From Bacillus sp. SORGH_AS_0510 (GTDB lineage Bacteria > Bacillota > Bacilli > Bacillales > Cytobacillaceae), in the NCBI RefSeq assembly GCF_030818775.1, contig NZ_JAUTAU010000001.1:1864001-1928000 (forward strand): DNA of 64,000 nt, read 5' to 3'. Positions 46,821 to 56,142 of the stretch are shown here, piece after piece; positions within the stretch are counted from its first letter, which is position 1, and every line of letters starts with the position of its first letter. The notes beneath the pieces are model-generated. The model had not been told where the DNA came from. It saw only the letters and a list, made by a program, of their open reading frames with translations, and made no database searches. The translations under genes and the position numbers were made by a program.

Positions 46821-48008
46821 ATGGAAATAACTATACGGGCTGAGGATACATTATCCTATTACAGTCATTTATTTAAAGTGCCGCTCAACCTCATGGAAGA
46901 TTCCAACCCTAATATAAGTCCAACTAATATGAAGGTGCGAGGTAAAGTTAGAATACCTGGATATATCTCAGTACCATATGTCATAGAAGATGGGGATAGT
47001 TTATGGGATCTAGCTTCAGCAAAGGGGCTGCATGTGGATGCCATACTAATTTTAAATCCCACCTTAGAATCACAGCTTTTGAAAAAGGATGAATTGATAT
47101 ATATACCTGAGAGGATTGGCACTGCCCATACTTCGGTGAAAACACCTTGTCATTATAAAAGCCTTGTAAAAACCATTCAGTCATTAAAAAAGCTTTACCC
47201 ATTTATTACGGTCAATACAATTGGTAAAAGTATTTTGGGAAATTCCATTCATGAAATTAGAATCGGGAGAGGTAAAAAAAAGGTTCATATGAATGCCTCA
47301 TTTCATGCCAATGAATGGATCACCACAATGGTATTAATGAGCTTGGTGAATAAATATCTTCACTCATTAACAAATGAAGAATTAATAAGAGGGGAGAAGG
47401 CAAGCCGATTTTACGAAGAAATAGAGTTGTCTATCGTCCCAATGGTCAATCCAGATGGGGTTGATCTTGTACTAAATGGTCCTCCCTTAAAGGTAAAGGA
47501 GGAAGTAGTAACAATAAATGAAGGAAGCGAAGAGTTTGTCCATTGGAAAGCCAATATCAAAGGAATTGATTTAAACAATCAGTTCCCTGCTAATTGGGAC
47601 ATTTGTAAACGAAATAAGGAACCCAAATCACCCGCTTCTAGGGATTTTCCCGGCGATTCCCCATTAACAGAACCTGAGGCCATTGCAATGGCTGATTTGG
47701 CAAAAAACAATTCATTTGACCTTGTTATCGCTTTTCATACACAGGGAGAAGAGTTTTATTGGGGATACGAGGGACTTGAACCTCCTATTTCAGAAGAAAT
47801 CGCAATTGAATTTGAAAGAGTTAGTGGTTATCAAGCGATCCGTTATGTCAATAGTCACGCGGGTTACAAGGATTGGTTTATTCAGGAGTTTAAACGACCT
47901 GGTTTTACTATCGAACTTGGAAAGGGAATTAACCCCCTTCCACTATCACAATTTCAAAAAATCCTAAAGCCAGCCGAGGAGATATTTTTTGCCGCATTAT
48001 CCTTTTAG
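46821..48008 (+). CDS. yqgT: LysM/M14 gamma-D-glutamyl-diamino acid peptidase (YqgT)
   Basis: 395 aa from ATG 46821 behind GGAAGGAGGGG. Two LysM-like segments occupy residues ~1-95 (second: YVIEDGDSLWDLASAKG). The M14 carboxypeptidase domain has zinc ligands H162 and E165 (FHANEW), a later His in VIAFHTQGE, and the catalytic Glu in FTIELGKG. Resembles endopeptidase I, which cuts peptidoglycan stem peptides. No signal peptide seen. Confidence 0.9.
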   Translation: MEITIRAEDTLSYYSHLFKVPLNLMEDSNPNISPTNMKVRGKVRIPGYISVPYVIEDGDSLWDLASAKGLHVDAILILNPTLESQLLKKDELIYIPERIGTAHTSVKTPCHYKSLVKTIQSLKKLYPFITVNTIGKSILGNSIHEIRIGRGKKKVHMNASFHANEWITTMVLMSLVNKYLHSLTNEELIRGEKASRFYEEIELSIVPMVNPDGVDLVLNGPPLKVKEEVVTINEGSEEFVHWKANIKGIDLNNQFPANWDICKRNKEPKSPASRDFPGDSPLTEPEAIAMADLAKNNSFDLVIAFHTQGEEFYWGYEGLEPPISEEIAIEFERVSGYQAIRYVNSHAGYKDWFIQEFKRPGFTIELGKGINPLPLSQFQKILKPAEEIFFAALSF

Positions 48009-48024
48009 TTTTTCATTTTCAGTT

Positions 48025-48048
48025 AAAAGCCGTTTATACGGCTTTTTT
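48025..48048 (+). terminator. Terminator after yqgT
   Basis: AAAAGCCG / CGGCTTTT hairpin and T run. Confidence 0.85.
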
Positions 48049-48135
48049 CCTATTTTGTCTTATTACTGGGAAAACTTGAAACATTTCTGTAAAATAAACG
48101 TACTAACATATGTGAAGTACAAGGGAGGGGGTAAT

Positions 48136-49278
48136 GTGGTAAATTGGATCAACCGAATAAAAAGAAAATTTTTTTTTACAAATTACTATTAGTAATCTTA
48201 ACCCTTCTTTTAGCTGCTTGTGCGAATAATAAGCAGCCCAAGCAAAAAATAAATGAAAAAAATGAGACAGCAAAAGAAACAAATCCTCATAAGGGAGTCG
48301 CATGGAAACTACCTATTCCAATTACAACAGGTGAGTTTTATATGACTGGTGGCTGGCTTTCTGATACTGAGGTTCTTTATATAACCAATCTTGAGCAAAC
48401 CTCTAGCGTTTACAGTTATAATCTTTTAACAGGGAAAAGTAAATTGATATATAAAAGTGAATTTCCTATTGTTACGGTGAAAATAAGTCCGTCTAAGAAA
48501 TATATCTTAATCCATTCTTCCCCTTCTTCCTATGAAGGCCTTGTAACTATTATTGATCAAAAAGGGTCTGAACAAGTGAAACAATCATTTGCTTCTTATG
48601 AATTAGCCTTTGAATGGAACCCTTATAATGAATCACAGGTTCTTGTAACAAAATTTGATGAGGATTGGGGCTTTCAGCTTTCGTTAATTGATGCGAATAG
48701 CCAAAAAACAGCCGAACTCCCTTTACCACAGCCTTTTAATAAATGGGTAGATGAAAAAAGAATTGCCTATTTAAACTGGGATGAAAATAATCCTTCATTA
48801 TTTGCACCACTTGAAATAAGAAATGTAGAATCCGGGCAGGAAGAAATCGTATTATCTGAAGTCATTCAATTTGCTGCCTTTCGTAACTTGCTAGTAACAG
48901 TTTCTGTTCATAAAAGATGATTCATCTAAGGCTGACTATTCTTTTTTTGATAAAGATATGAAAAAGCTTTATACCTTTTCCATTCCACAGCTAACCAAGT
49001 TTTCAGATTGGCTAGTCCCATTTCATGATTACGCTGAGAAAAAGGGACAATTTATGACGCTGCAACCGGTGGGTTCAGGTGAAGTAGACTCTTATACAGG
49101 GGGATTTGATCTGGTTTCTTATGATGTTAAAAAGGAAAAAAGCAACGTGCTTATGGACCATATGGAAAATGAGCCAATTAATTTTTCTCCTTCAGGCAAC
49201 GCCCTGCTTTACGGCAACCTTTATGAGAAACTTATTGATTTACAAACTAAAAAAATGTATGAGTTGATAAAGGAATGA
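48136..49278 (+). pseudogene. yqgU: YqgU-like lipoprotein gene, frameshifted
   Basis: Reads as two pieces: 48144-48920 (signal peptide with lipobox LLAACAN, then beta-propeller-like repeats) and 48958-49278. The second frame reads upstream of 48958 as FIKDDSSKADYSFFDKDM, so one missing base near 48909-48912 splits a single ~370-aa protein. A second irregularity is at the start: AAGGGAGGGG fits GTG 48136 better than TTG 48144, and the two frames would join if the T9 run at 48169-48177 were T10. Real disruption, slippage, or base-calling error are all possible. Confidence 0.78.
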
Positions 49279-49362
49279 CTTGTAGTGGTCATTCTTTTTG
49301 TTTTATTGACCATTATGGTAAAATCACGTTGTTATGAAAAAAAGTAAGGTAGGTGCTTGTAA

Positions 49363-49680
49363 ATGGCCATAGTAGATGTGACTGTTATTCCATTAGGTAC
49401 GGAGACTCCAAGTGTCAGTAAATATGTAGCAAGTGTACAAAAGGTGTTAAAGAAATATGAGGGGGAAGGGAAAATACGATTCCAACTGACGCCCATGAAT
49501 ACCATAATTGAAGGAGAGCTTGCCGTTCTTTTTGAGGTCATTCAAGCGATGCATGAGGTTCCATTCTCTGAAGGTATACAGAGGGTTGCTACAACGATTC
49601 GAATTGATGATCGCAGAGATGTGAAGCGAACTATGGAATATAAAGTAGATCGGGTTTCAAGCCTTTTAAATGAAGAATAA
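49363..49680 (+). CDS. yqgV: Thiamine-binding MTH1187-family protein (YqgV)
   Basis: 105 aa, DUF77 family with ferredoxin-like fold. MAIVDVTVIPLGT opening, and TPMNTIIEGE. Some members bind thiamine or a related ligand. Start ATG 49363 after AAGGTAGG. Terminates in a bidirectional hairpin. Confidence 0.88.
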   Translation: MAIVDVTVIPLGTETPSVSKYVASVQKVLKKYEGEGKIRFQLTPMNTIIEGELAVLFEVIQAMHEVPFSEGIQRVATTIRIDDRRDVKRTMEYKVDRVSSLLNEE

Positions 49681-49686
49681 AACCAT

Positions 49687-49719
49687 AAAAAAAGACTGTC
49701 TAGTGGACAGTCTTTTTTT
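49687..49719. terminator. Bidirectional terminator between yqgV and yqgW
   Basis: AAAAAGACTGTC / GACAGTCTTTTT with a short loop, T run on one side and A run on the other. Confidence 0.9.
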
Positions 49720-49726
49720 ATGGTTT

Positions 49727-49903
49727 TTAGTGAGTTCCTGTTGGGTAACCGTGTTCTAAAACTGTCATAACAACAAACCAACCAAAAACTAGAAAAGATG
49801 CAATACCCCAAAATGCACCTAAGAAATTTTTATTCTTTAGTGCGCTATATCCACCATAAGCAGCAAGCAGGGTTACGATAGAAAAAATAATAACTAGACC
49901 CAT
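49727..49903 (-). CDS. yqgW: DUF2759 small membrane protein (YqgW)
   Basis: 58 aa from ATG 49903, preceded by AAAGGGGGGG. Two membrane helices (LVIIFSIVTLLAAYGGY and AFWGIASFLVFGWFVVM). A longer reading upstream is unsupported. Role unknown. Confidence 0.82.
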   Translation of the reverse strand: MGLVIIFSIVTLLAAYGGYSALKNKNFLGAFWGIASFLVFGWFVVMTVLEHGYPTGTH

Positions 49904-50112
49904 GAAAAGTCCCCCCCTTTTTGGTATAATGAGGAAATGTGTCAAACACATTTTTAAAAAAATTATGTAACAATATTATATACATTCGTTTCCTATTTTA
50001 TATTTTTTTCTTTCATTTGTCGAGAGCTAAAACAGCAATGTTTCGTACGCTTTCTCTCTACTTACAAAATAGTGTAAAATAATGATATCGCAATGCATAG
50101 GAGGAAATGGAA

Positions 50113-50748
50113 ATGAAATGGCAACAGCTTCCTTTAGGGAATCTACAAACAAACTGTTATATTGTTGAAAACACTGATAAATCATGTTTAATCTTTGATC
50201 CAGGCGGGGAAGGAAAGAAACTAATACATTTGCTGAACCAAAGAAAATTGAAACCAATTGCGATTCTTCTAACACATGCACATTTTGACCATATAGGGGC
50301 AGTAGATGAAGTAAGACAAGCTTATAATATTCCAGTTTATTTACACAAACAGGAGGAGCAATGGCTTGACGATCCTTCATTAAATGGTTCCCAGTTTTTT
50401 ATCCAAGTTACCCCAGTTAAAGCAGCTCCTGCTGACCACATTATTAAAGTCGAGGGAAAAATGAAATTAGGAGCGTTTGAATTTGCTGTTTTCCACACAC
50501 CTGGACATTCACCTGGAAGTGTTTCTTATTTTTTTGAAAAGGATGGGTTCGTCATATCGGGGGATGCCTTATTTCAAGGAAGTATCGGTAGAACCGACCT
50601 TCCAGGTGGAAATCAAGCACAGCTTTTAAGTAGTATACACAACAAGTTGCTCGCTCTACCCGAGGATACGTATGTATTATCTGGACACGGTCCTGTGACA
50701 ACGATTATGGAAGAAATGGATAGCAATCCTTTCTTAAATGGTTTCTAA
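50113..50748 (+). CDS. yqgX: Metallo-beta-lactamase fold hydrolase (YqgX)
   Basis: 211 aa from ATG 50113, 8 bp after AGGAGG. Glyoxalase II-like: THAHFDHIG (HxHxDH), then VFHTPGHSPGSVSY, and ISGDALFQGSIGRTDL. May hydrolyse glutathione- or bacillithiol-type thioesters; substrate not determined. Confidence 0.9.
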   Translation: MKWQQLPLGNLQTNCYIVENTDKSCLIFDPGGEGKKLIHLLNQRKLKPIAILLTHAHFDHIGAVDEVRQAYNIPVYLHKQEEQWLDDPSLNGSQFFIQVTPVKAAPADHIIKVEGKMKLGAFEFAVFHTPGHSPGSVSYFFEKDGFVISGDALFQGSIGRTDLPGGNQAQLLSSIHNKLLALPEDTYVLSGHGPVTTIMEEMDSNPFLNGF

Positions 50749-50770
50749 AAAAGGGACGGTTGAACATAAA

Positions 50771-50800
50771 GAAAAACCCTTCTCTAGAGAAGGGTTTTTC
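50771..50800 (+). terminator. Terminator after yqgX
   Basis: GAAAAACCCTTCTC / GAGAAGGGTTTTTC palindromic hairpin. Confidence 0.88.
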
Positions 50801-50835
50801 TGGGGGATGTTCTTTTCATATTACGGGAGGGGATA

Positions 50836-50894
50836 TTGTTAAGCTACTAATCTAACAATATAATAAACTTAACACTATGTCAATAGTGTTAACC
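50836..50894 (+). promoter_or_regulatory. Promoter and palindromic operator of the MidA-like gene
   Basis: TTGTTA (50836-50841) and TATAAT (50859-50864) are 17 bp apart. The palindrome TTAACACTAT-GTCA-ATAGTGTTAA (50869-50892) covers the expected start of transcription. The 12-bp word ATAGTGTTAACC (50883-50894) recurs in front of the regulator gene at 53117-53128. Confidence 0.8.
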
Positions 50895-50907
50895 TAAAGG
50901 AGTTCTT

Positions 50908-51996
50908 ATGAATAGTTATCTACAACAATTAATATCAACTGCACCCATGAATTTAATTACCTATGCAGATTATATTTCAAAAGTCCTCTACCATCCTGAA
51001 TTTGGATACTATATGAGGGAAAAACAAAAGATCGGGAAAAATGGAGACTTCATTACGACAAGTAATATTTCTGATATTTATGGCAGATTAATTGCTAAAT
51101 GGTTTTCTAAAATTTGTGATCAGCATCAGTTAGAACCGATATTCTGTGAAATCGGAGCTGGTAATGGTCGTTTTGCCAAGGCTTTTTTACAGGAATGGAG
51201 CGAGTCGATTCAAAAATCCATTGAATATATCATCGTGGAAAGCAGTCCCTACCATCGCAAATTACAAAGAGAACTGCTTGGATCAGACTTTTCCATTACT
51301 CAAGTTGAAAGTTTGGATGAACTAAGAGCCTTTGAAGGGATGATCTTTTCGAATGAGCTTTTTGATGCATTTCCAGTCCATGTAATTGAAGAGAGTAATG
51401 GAGAGTTATATGAAGTGATGATTGGTTGTCAAAATGAAAAGTTATATGAAGAAAGAATCCCGTTAACCAATGATGCTATTCAAAATTTTATAGAAGAAAA
51501 CGATTTGCACTTAAATGAAAACCAACGGATAGAAATTCCTTTGTTAATGGCGGAGATGTTAAAGAAAATCTCAATGACCATAACAAAGGGACTAGTTGTG
51601 ACGGCTGATTATGGTTATTCGAAGGAAGAATGGCAGGAGCCGCAAAGAGCCAAAGGGAGTCTACGTGGATATTATAAACATCAATTACTAGATGATGTGT
51701 TATTGCATCCGGGGGAAATGGATATTACTACTCACATTCATTTTGATTCCCTTATTCAAAAAGGAGAACAAGAGGATCTGAATTTCTTAGCAAAGTTAAG
51801 ACAGGATGAATTTTTATTAAAAGCAGGAATTCTTAAGGACTTAGAAAACCATTATGATCCTAATCCGTTTTCAGAGGTGAGCAAGCGCAATCGTGCGATT
51901 CGAAGTTTAATTATGCCTTCTGGGATGAGTGCGTATTTTCACATTGTTGTTCAGCAAAAATCCCTACAATTAAGTGAAAATGATTTATTTGAGTAA
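50908..51996 (+). CDS. SAM-dependent methyltransferase, MidA/NDUFAF7 family
   Basis: 362 aa. SAM motif FCEIGAGNGRFAKAF, family signatures TTSNISDIYGRLIA, IFSNELFDAFPVHV, and VTADYGYSKEEW. The mitochondrial homologue methylates an arginine of complex I; bacterial target unknown. AAAGGAG precedes the ATG. Its promoter carries a repressor-type palindrome. Confidence 0.88.
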   Translation: MNSYLQQLISTAPMNLITYADYISKVLYHPEFGYYMREKQKIGKNGDFITTSNISDIYGRLIAKWFSKICDQHQLEPIFCEIGAGNGRFAKAFLQEWSESIQKSIEYIIVESSPYHRKLQRELLGSDFSITQVESLDELRAFEGMIFSNELFDAFPVHVIEESNGELYEVMIGCQNEKLYEERIPLTNDAIQNFIEENDLHLNENQRIEIPLLMAEMLKKISMTITKGLVVTADYGYSKEEWQEPQRAKGSLRGYYKHQLLDDVLLHPGEMDITTHIHFDSLIQKGEQEDLNFLAKLRQDEFLLKAGILKDLENHYDPNPFSEVSKRNRAIRSLIMPSGMSAYFHIVVQQKSLQLSENDLFE

Positions 51997-52000
51997 GAAA

Positions 52001-52023
52001 AAACGCCGGGGATTCCGGCGTTT
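52001..52023. terminator. Terminator between the MidA-like gene and yqgY
   Basis: AAACGCCGG / CCGGCGTTT with 5-base loop; serves convergent genes. Confidence 0.82.
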
Positions 52024-52029
52024 CTCTTC

Positions 52030-52272
52030 TTAATGTCCTCCGCCTAGCGGCATCATGAACGTTGTCCAATATGTAAAGCCGACGAAGAAAATTGTCAAAT
52101 ATGCTCCGAACACATACATATACATACGCTCGGAAAGTTTTAGATAGCTAAGCAGGATGAAGAATCCTGTTTGAGCTAAAAATAGCATTGCAGTTTTATC
52201 TAAATCACCTAGATAAAACATTACGGTAAAAATACCGGTCCAGAAACCACAAACTCTGAACATGCGATCCAT
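52030..52272 (-). CDS. yqgY: DUF2626 membrane protein (YqgY)
   Basis: 80 aa, three hydrophobic segments, GGAGGG before the ATG. Matches YqgY by content (FRVCGFWTGIFTVMFYLGD) and place. Function unknown. Confidence 0.86.
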   Translation of the reverse strand: MDRMFRVCGFWTGIFTVMFYLGDLDKTAMLFLAQTGFFILLSYLKLSERMYMYVFGAYLTIFFVGFTYWTTFMMPLGGGH

Positions 52273-52355
52273 ATGTATCCCTCCTTTTACCCTACGATAC
52301 CATCATTACAATATTATAAAGTAAAAGGCAGTGTAATGTAAATAATGGTTTCGAA

Positions 52356-53054
52356 TTAGTTTGTAACTAGTGCCTGATATGAACAAGTTTCACAACCGGA
52401 AATCATATTTTCCTTTTCAACTAATTCAACAGAATTGAACAATGCTCCGAACATCCCTTTTAGAAATTCATGGTGCATGCTGCATACTGTTTCAGTATGT
52501 TCTTCTGCTATTTCCTTGAAAGGGCAGTTGAAAATTTGAAAATAAATTTTTGTCTTTTCTCCATTTGCTTCGAATTCAGGATAGAATCCAGCCAATGTAG
52601 CAGCACTTTTTAATATGTTTAGCTTTTGATCAAATTCTAATTCCTCGCCAACGGCTCTTTTTGCTAATTCCTGTTCAATAATTTCTGTACCGAACCGTTT
52701 TCCTGTTAAAAAGAGGGCTTGTTTACCAGCTTCACCTAAGGAAATCATCGTTTGAATTGCCACTTTGGATAAAAGCATGTAATCGCGATAAGGGAAATGG
52801 AGTTGGATGACATCGTCGGAAAGACGATATAATCGGCTAGGTCGGCCACCTTTACCAGTTTTCTTTGTTTCGGATACTAACATGTTTACATCTTCTAGCT
52901 TGGATAAGTGCAGTCTTGCTACATTTGGATGGATATTAAAATGTTCCGCTACTTCCTGGACAGTTACTTCTTGATGGCGTTTATTAATGAATTGATAAAT
53001 GTAATATCGTGTTGGATCTGACAAAACGTTTGTAATCTTTAATGTTTGTTCCAT
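52356..53054 (-). CDS. Winged-helix regulator with SufR-like cysteines
   Basis: 232 aa. N-terminal winged HTH (residues ~5-80: LSDPTRYYIYQFI, HPNVARLHLSKLE, KGGRPSRLYRLS), then a sensor domain. Cysteines C177, C191, C221 and C224 (CETC near the end) could hold an iron-sulfur cluster as in SufR-type regulators; the spacing (13, 29, 2) is not identical to the classic one. Preceded by an operator word shared with the MidA-like gene 2.2 kb away. Same flank of comGA as in other Bacillaceae. Confidence 0.8.
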   Translation of the reverse strand: MEQTLKITNVLSDPTRYYIYQFINKRHQEVTVQEVAEHFNIHPNVARLHLSKLEDVNMLVSETKKTGKGGRPSRLYRLSDDVIQLHFPYRDYMLLSKVAIQTMISLGEAGKQALFLTGKRFGTEIIEQELAKRAVGEELEFDQKLNILKSAATLAGFYPEFEANGEKTKIYFQIFNCPFKEIAEEHTETVCSMHHEFLKGMFGALFNSVELVEKENMISGCETCSYQALVTN

Positions 53055-53087
53055 CTCTGTTCACCTCGGACCCCCATAATTTATTCC

Positions 53088-53128
53088 ATTATAATACAGC
53101 CGCCAGAGGTTAACATGGTTAACACTAT
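53088..53128 (-). promoter_or_regulatory. Promoter and operator-like repeat of the SufR-like gene
   Basis: On the minus strand: ATAGTGTTAACC then ATGTTAACC (53109-53128), then TATAAT at 53093-53088. The first 12 bp equal 50883-50894. The repeat covers the expected -35 region, which fits autorepression. Confidence 0.68.
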
Positions 53129-53268
53129 ATGTTTAGAAAATGTTCACAATTACCGACTTTATATTGTAACAATATTAGTATATTGAAGACTTTTTTTGAA
53201 AAAAGTTTAAAATAAAAGAAGGAAAGGATAGAACATTGTCGAATGTTTTGAAGTAAGAAATTAAAAAG

Positions 53269-54354
53269 GTGGTGTTTCTCATTGTAAGTTCCATTGAATT
53301 ATTAGCTAATCGGATCATTACAGATGCTGCTAGAAATCAGGCAACTGATATTCACATTATTCCGCGAAAAAAAGACACACTCGTTCAAATCCGTTTGACT
53401 AACAAACTCATTCCTCGATTATCCCTTCCAAAAGAAGAATGTGACAGATTAATCTCCCATTTTAAATTTACAGCCAATATGGATATCGGTGAAAGAAGAC
53501 GACCCCAAAGCGGAGCTATCTTTTGTGAGGTAGACGGACAATTGATGGGCCTTAGGCTTTCCACACTCCCTTCTAATAACAGAGAGAGTCTTGTAATTAG
53601 GCTTTTACCACAGCAAGAACAGATTCCCTTCCATCAACTCTCTTTATTCCCTTCTATGACAAGAAAGTTATTAGCCCTTCTTAAACATGCACATGGATTA
53701 ATTATTTTTACTGGTCCAACCGGATCAGGCAAAACGACGACCCTCTATTCTTTATTAAACGAAACAGCCCATTTATTCCACCGAAATGTTATTACACTTG
53801 AAGACCCCATTGAAAAAAACTATGACTCTGTTCTGCAGGTTCAAGTCAATGAAAAAGCAGGAGTAACATATGCTGCTGGATTAAAAGCAATTTTAAGACA
53901 CGATCCAGATATTATTATGGTGGGGGAAATTCGGGATGCAGAAACAGCAAAAATTGCTGTACGCGCTGCATTAACAGGACACTTAGTGCTGTCGACTATG
54001 CACACAAGAGATGCCAAAGGTGCTGTATACCGTCTTCGGGAATTTGGTGTGAACTGGCTAGAGGTTGAACAAACACTGATTGCAGTTACTGCACAAAGGC
54101 TTGTGGAACTTACCTGTCCATTTTGCGAAGGGGAATGTTCTCCGAATTGTTATTCCTATGGAAGGTGGAAAAGGGCTAGTGTGTTTGAACTCTTGTCAGG
54201 AAGGAATTTACATTCCGTTATGAAAGCTGCTAGGGGTGAAGAGATGCATCCTAGATACCGAACTATTAGGGATGTCATTAACAAAGGAATTGCATTAGGG
54301 TATATTCAAGAATCCGAATACGAACGATTGGTGTATGAACATGAAAGCACGTAA
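53269..54354 (+). CDS. comGA: Competence pilus ATPase ComGA
   Basis: Traffic ATPase that powers assembly of the DNA-uptake pilus. 361 aa as read. Walker A GPTGSGKTT, Asp box VGEIRDAETA, Walker B region LRHDPDIIMVGE, and a C-terminal CPFC...C zinc motif. Start unclear: GTG 53269 overlaps the AAAGGTGG ribosome site. The B. subtilis protein would align from about SSIELL, which points to an ATT codon at 53281. First gene of the comG operon. Confidence 0.93.
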   Translation: MVFLIVSSIELLANRIITDAARNQATDIHIIPRKKDTLVQIRLTNKLIPRLSLPKEECDRLISHFKFTANMDIGERRRPQSGAIFCEVDGQLMGLRLSTLPSNNRESLVIRLLPQQEQIPFHQLSLFPSMTRKLLALLKHAHGLIIFTGPTGSGKTTTLYSLLNETAHLFHRNVITLEDPIEKNYDSVLQVQVNEKAGVTYAAGLKAILRHDPDIIMVGEIRDAETAKIAVRAALTGHLVLSTMHTRDAKGAVYRLREFGVNWLEVEQTLIAVTAQRLVELTCPFCEGECSPNCYSYGRWKRASVFELLSGRNLHSVMKAARGEEMHPRYRTIRDVINKGIALGYIQESEYERLVYEHEST

Positions 54355-55372
54355 ATGGTCAGTCAATGAACAAGCAAGCTTTTTAAGAAGAACAGGTGAA
54401 TTGTTAGCAAGGGGATACCCAATTGCGGAAGCAATTGAATCTATAGGGTTACAATTACCTACAAAGCGAAAGGAGGAATTATATGATTGTTTAGTAGCAT
54501 TAAAAAAAGGGTTACCATTTCATGAATCATTAGACAATCTTGGTTTTCACAAGGATTTGATTGGTTATGTTTATTATGCTGAGCAGCATGGCAGCTTTGC
54601 TGATGCGCTCTTAGAAGGAAGTAATCTTGCATTAATGAAGGAAAAGGATTTACACAAATTATTGAAATTGCTTCAGTATCCATTGTTACTAATTTTCATT
54701 ACTGGATTTCTATTTATCTTTGTAGAAAACACGTTACTCCCCAGATTTACCACACTCTTCACTTCACTTGGTCTTGAAGAGAATTTTTTTACAAAAGTGA
54801 TTTACGTGTTTGATTATTATTTCCCCATCTTTATCGGTAGTCTCCTTTTTGCATTGCTCCTAGGATGTGTTTATTATTTTCTCATTTTCCGCCAATACTC
54901 CATTTTAAAGCAAAGGTCGATGCTTATTAGCATTCCCATCGTTGGGAAGCTCCTCAAACTACTGTACACCCATTACTTTTCCATTCAATTAAGTTTTCTA
55001 TTATCGGGTGGATTATCTGTGTCGGAAGCATTGCTTTTATTTGAGAGGAACCTAAGACAGCCTTTTTATAGTCAATTGGCTGAAACGATTAAGGAGAAGC
55101 TCGTAACAGGAGAGAAATTGGAGACCATTTTATCGTCCTTTTTATTTTTTGAAACGGAATTTTCTATGATAGTCAAGCATGGACAGGAAAACGGGAAGTT
55201 AGAACAAGAGTTACTCTTCTTTAGTAAACACTGTCTTACTAATATGGAAGAAATTATTGAAAAAAGCTTAAAGACGATTCAGCCCATATTATATTTATTT
55301 ATTGGCTTTCTAGTTGTTTCAATGTATTTAGCAATCCTATTACCCATGTTCCATCTGTTAGATGGCATTTAA
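54335..55372 (+). CDS. comGB: Competence pilus membrane protein ComGB
   Basis: 345 aa, GspF/T2SF-type platform with two repeats. Three membrane spans near residues 110-135, 155-185 and 310-340. It overlaps comGA by 20 bp and is followed 18 bp later by comGC. Anchors the pilus machinery together with ComGA. Confidence 0.92.
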   Translation: MNMKARKWSVNEQASFLRRTGELLARGYPIAEAIESIGLQLPTKRKEELYDCLVALKKGLPFHESLDNLGFHKDLIGYVYYAEQHGSFADALLEGSNLALMKEKDLHKLLKLLQYPLLLIFITGFLFIFVENTLLPRFTTLFTSLGLEENFFTKVIYVFDYYFPIFIGSLLFALLLGCVYYFLIFRQYSILKQRSMLISIPIVGKLLKLLYTHYFSIQLSFLLSGGLSVSEALLLFERNLRQPFYSQLAETIKEKLVTGEKLETILSSFLFFETEFSMIVKHGQENGKLEQELLFFSKHCLTNMEEIIEKSLKTIQPILYLFIGFLVVSMYLAILLPMFHLLDGI

Positions 55373-55390
55373 TAATGGAGGTTTATTTTT

Positions 55391-55702
55391 ATGTTGAAAA
55401 ATGAAAAAGGTTTTACACTTATTGAAATGATGATTGTTATGCTAGTAATTTCTATCCTGTTAATTATTACAATTCCAAACGTGGCAAAACATAATTCTAA
55501 TATTAATAACAAGGGCTGTCAGGCATATATAAAAATGGTACAAGCCCAAGTTCAAGCCTATGAAATGGAGCATAACAAGGTGCCATCACTCCAAGATCTT
55601 ATAGATGAAGATTATATAAAGAAAGATACAAAAGGCTGTCCAAACGGAAAAACGGTAACTATTGATTCGAGTGGGGATGTTACCGCAGTAGATTCACAGT
55701 GA
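55391..55702 (+). CDS. comGC: Major competence pseudopilin ComGC
   Basis: 103 aa. Leader MLKNEKG followed by FTLIEMMIVMLV, the prepilin peptidase site and conserved Glu5. Two cysteines (CQAY, GCPNG) probably form the disulfide known for this pilin. RBS AATGGAGG upstream. Confidence 0.95.
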   Translation: MLKNEKGFTLIEMMIVMLVISILLIITIPNVAKHNSNINNKGCQAYIKMVQAQVQAYEMEHNKVPSLQDLIDEDYIKKDTKGCPNGKTVTIDSSGDVTAVDSQ

Positions 55703-56142
55703 TGGACGGGAATCAAAAGGGATTCACGTTGATCGAATCACTGCTAGTCCTATCCATTTTCATAATTATTTCCTCAATTACAGTATTCACCCTAAAACCG
55801 CAGCACTCTTTTATAGAGAAAGATAGTTTTTTCGCCCAACTAAAAGGAGACCTTTATTATGCGCAGCAGTATGCCTTATCACATCAGCATGAAGTATTAG
55901 TTCAATTTGTACCTAAAGAATACAAATATTATGTTTTATACCGTATTGGTGAAACTCCAATTATTGAAAGAAATTATACGCATAATATTATGATTACCGA
56001 AGGAACAATGCCAATTTTGTTTAAATTTCTTCCCGATGGAAATATTAATAAGTTTGGAAGTTTGATTGTGTATTATCGGAATAAAACCTATCGCATCACC
56101 TTTTTAATTGGAAAGGGACGGTTTTATGTTACAGACCAGTAA
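55702..56142 (+). CDS. comGD: Minor pseudopilin ComGD
   Basis: 146 aa from ATG 55702 overlapping the comGC stop; GTG 55699 is an alternative. Prepilin motif NQKG then FTLIESLLVLSIF. The rest is a small beta-rich pilin head. Confidence 0.88.
   Translation: MDGNQKGFTLIESLLVLSIFIIISSITVFTLKPQHSFIEKDSFFAQLKGDLYYAQQYALSHQHEVLVQFVPKEYKYYVLYRIGETPIIERNYTHNIMITEGTMPILFKFLPDGNINKFGSLIVYYRNKTYRITFLIGKGRFYVTDQ

Noticed and set aside
47683..47967. 94-aa plus-strand frame within yqgT
   Set aside because: Alternate-frame shadow of the M14 domain.
53130..53268. ComK-box candidates before comGA (A-run/T-run pairs)
   Set aside because: I could not place two AAAA-N5-TTTT motifs at the required spacing; the region is simply AT-rich.
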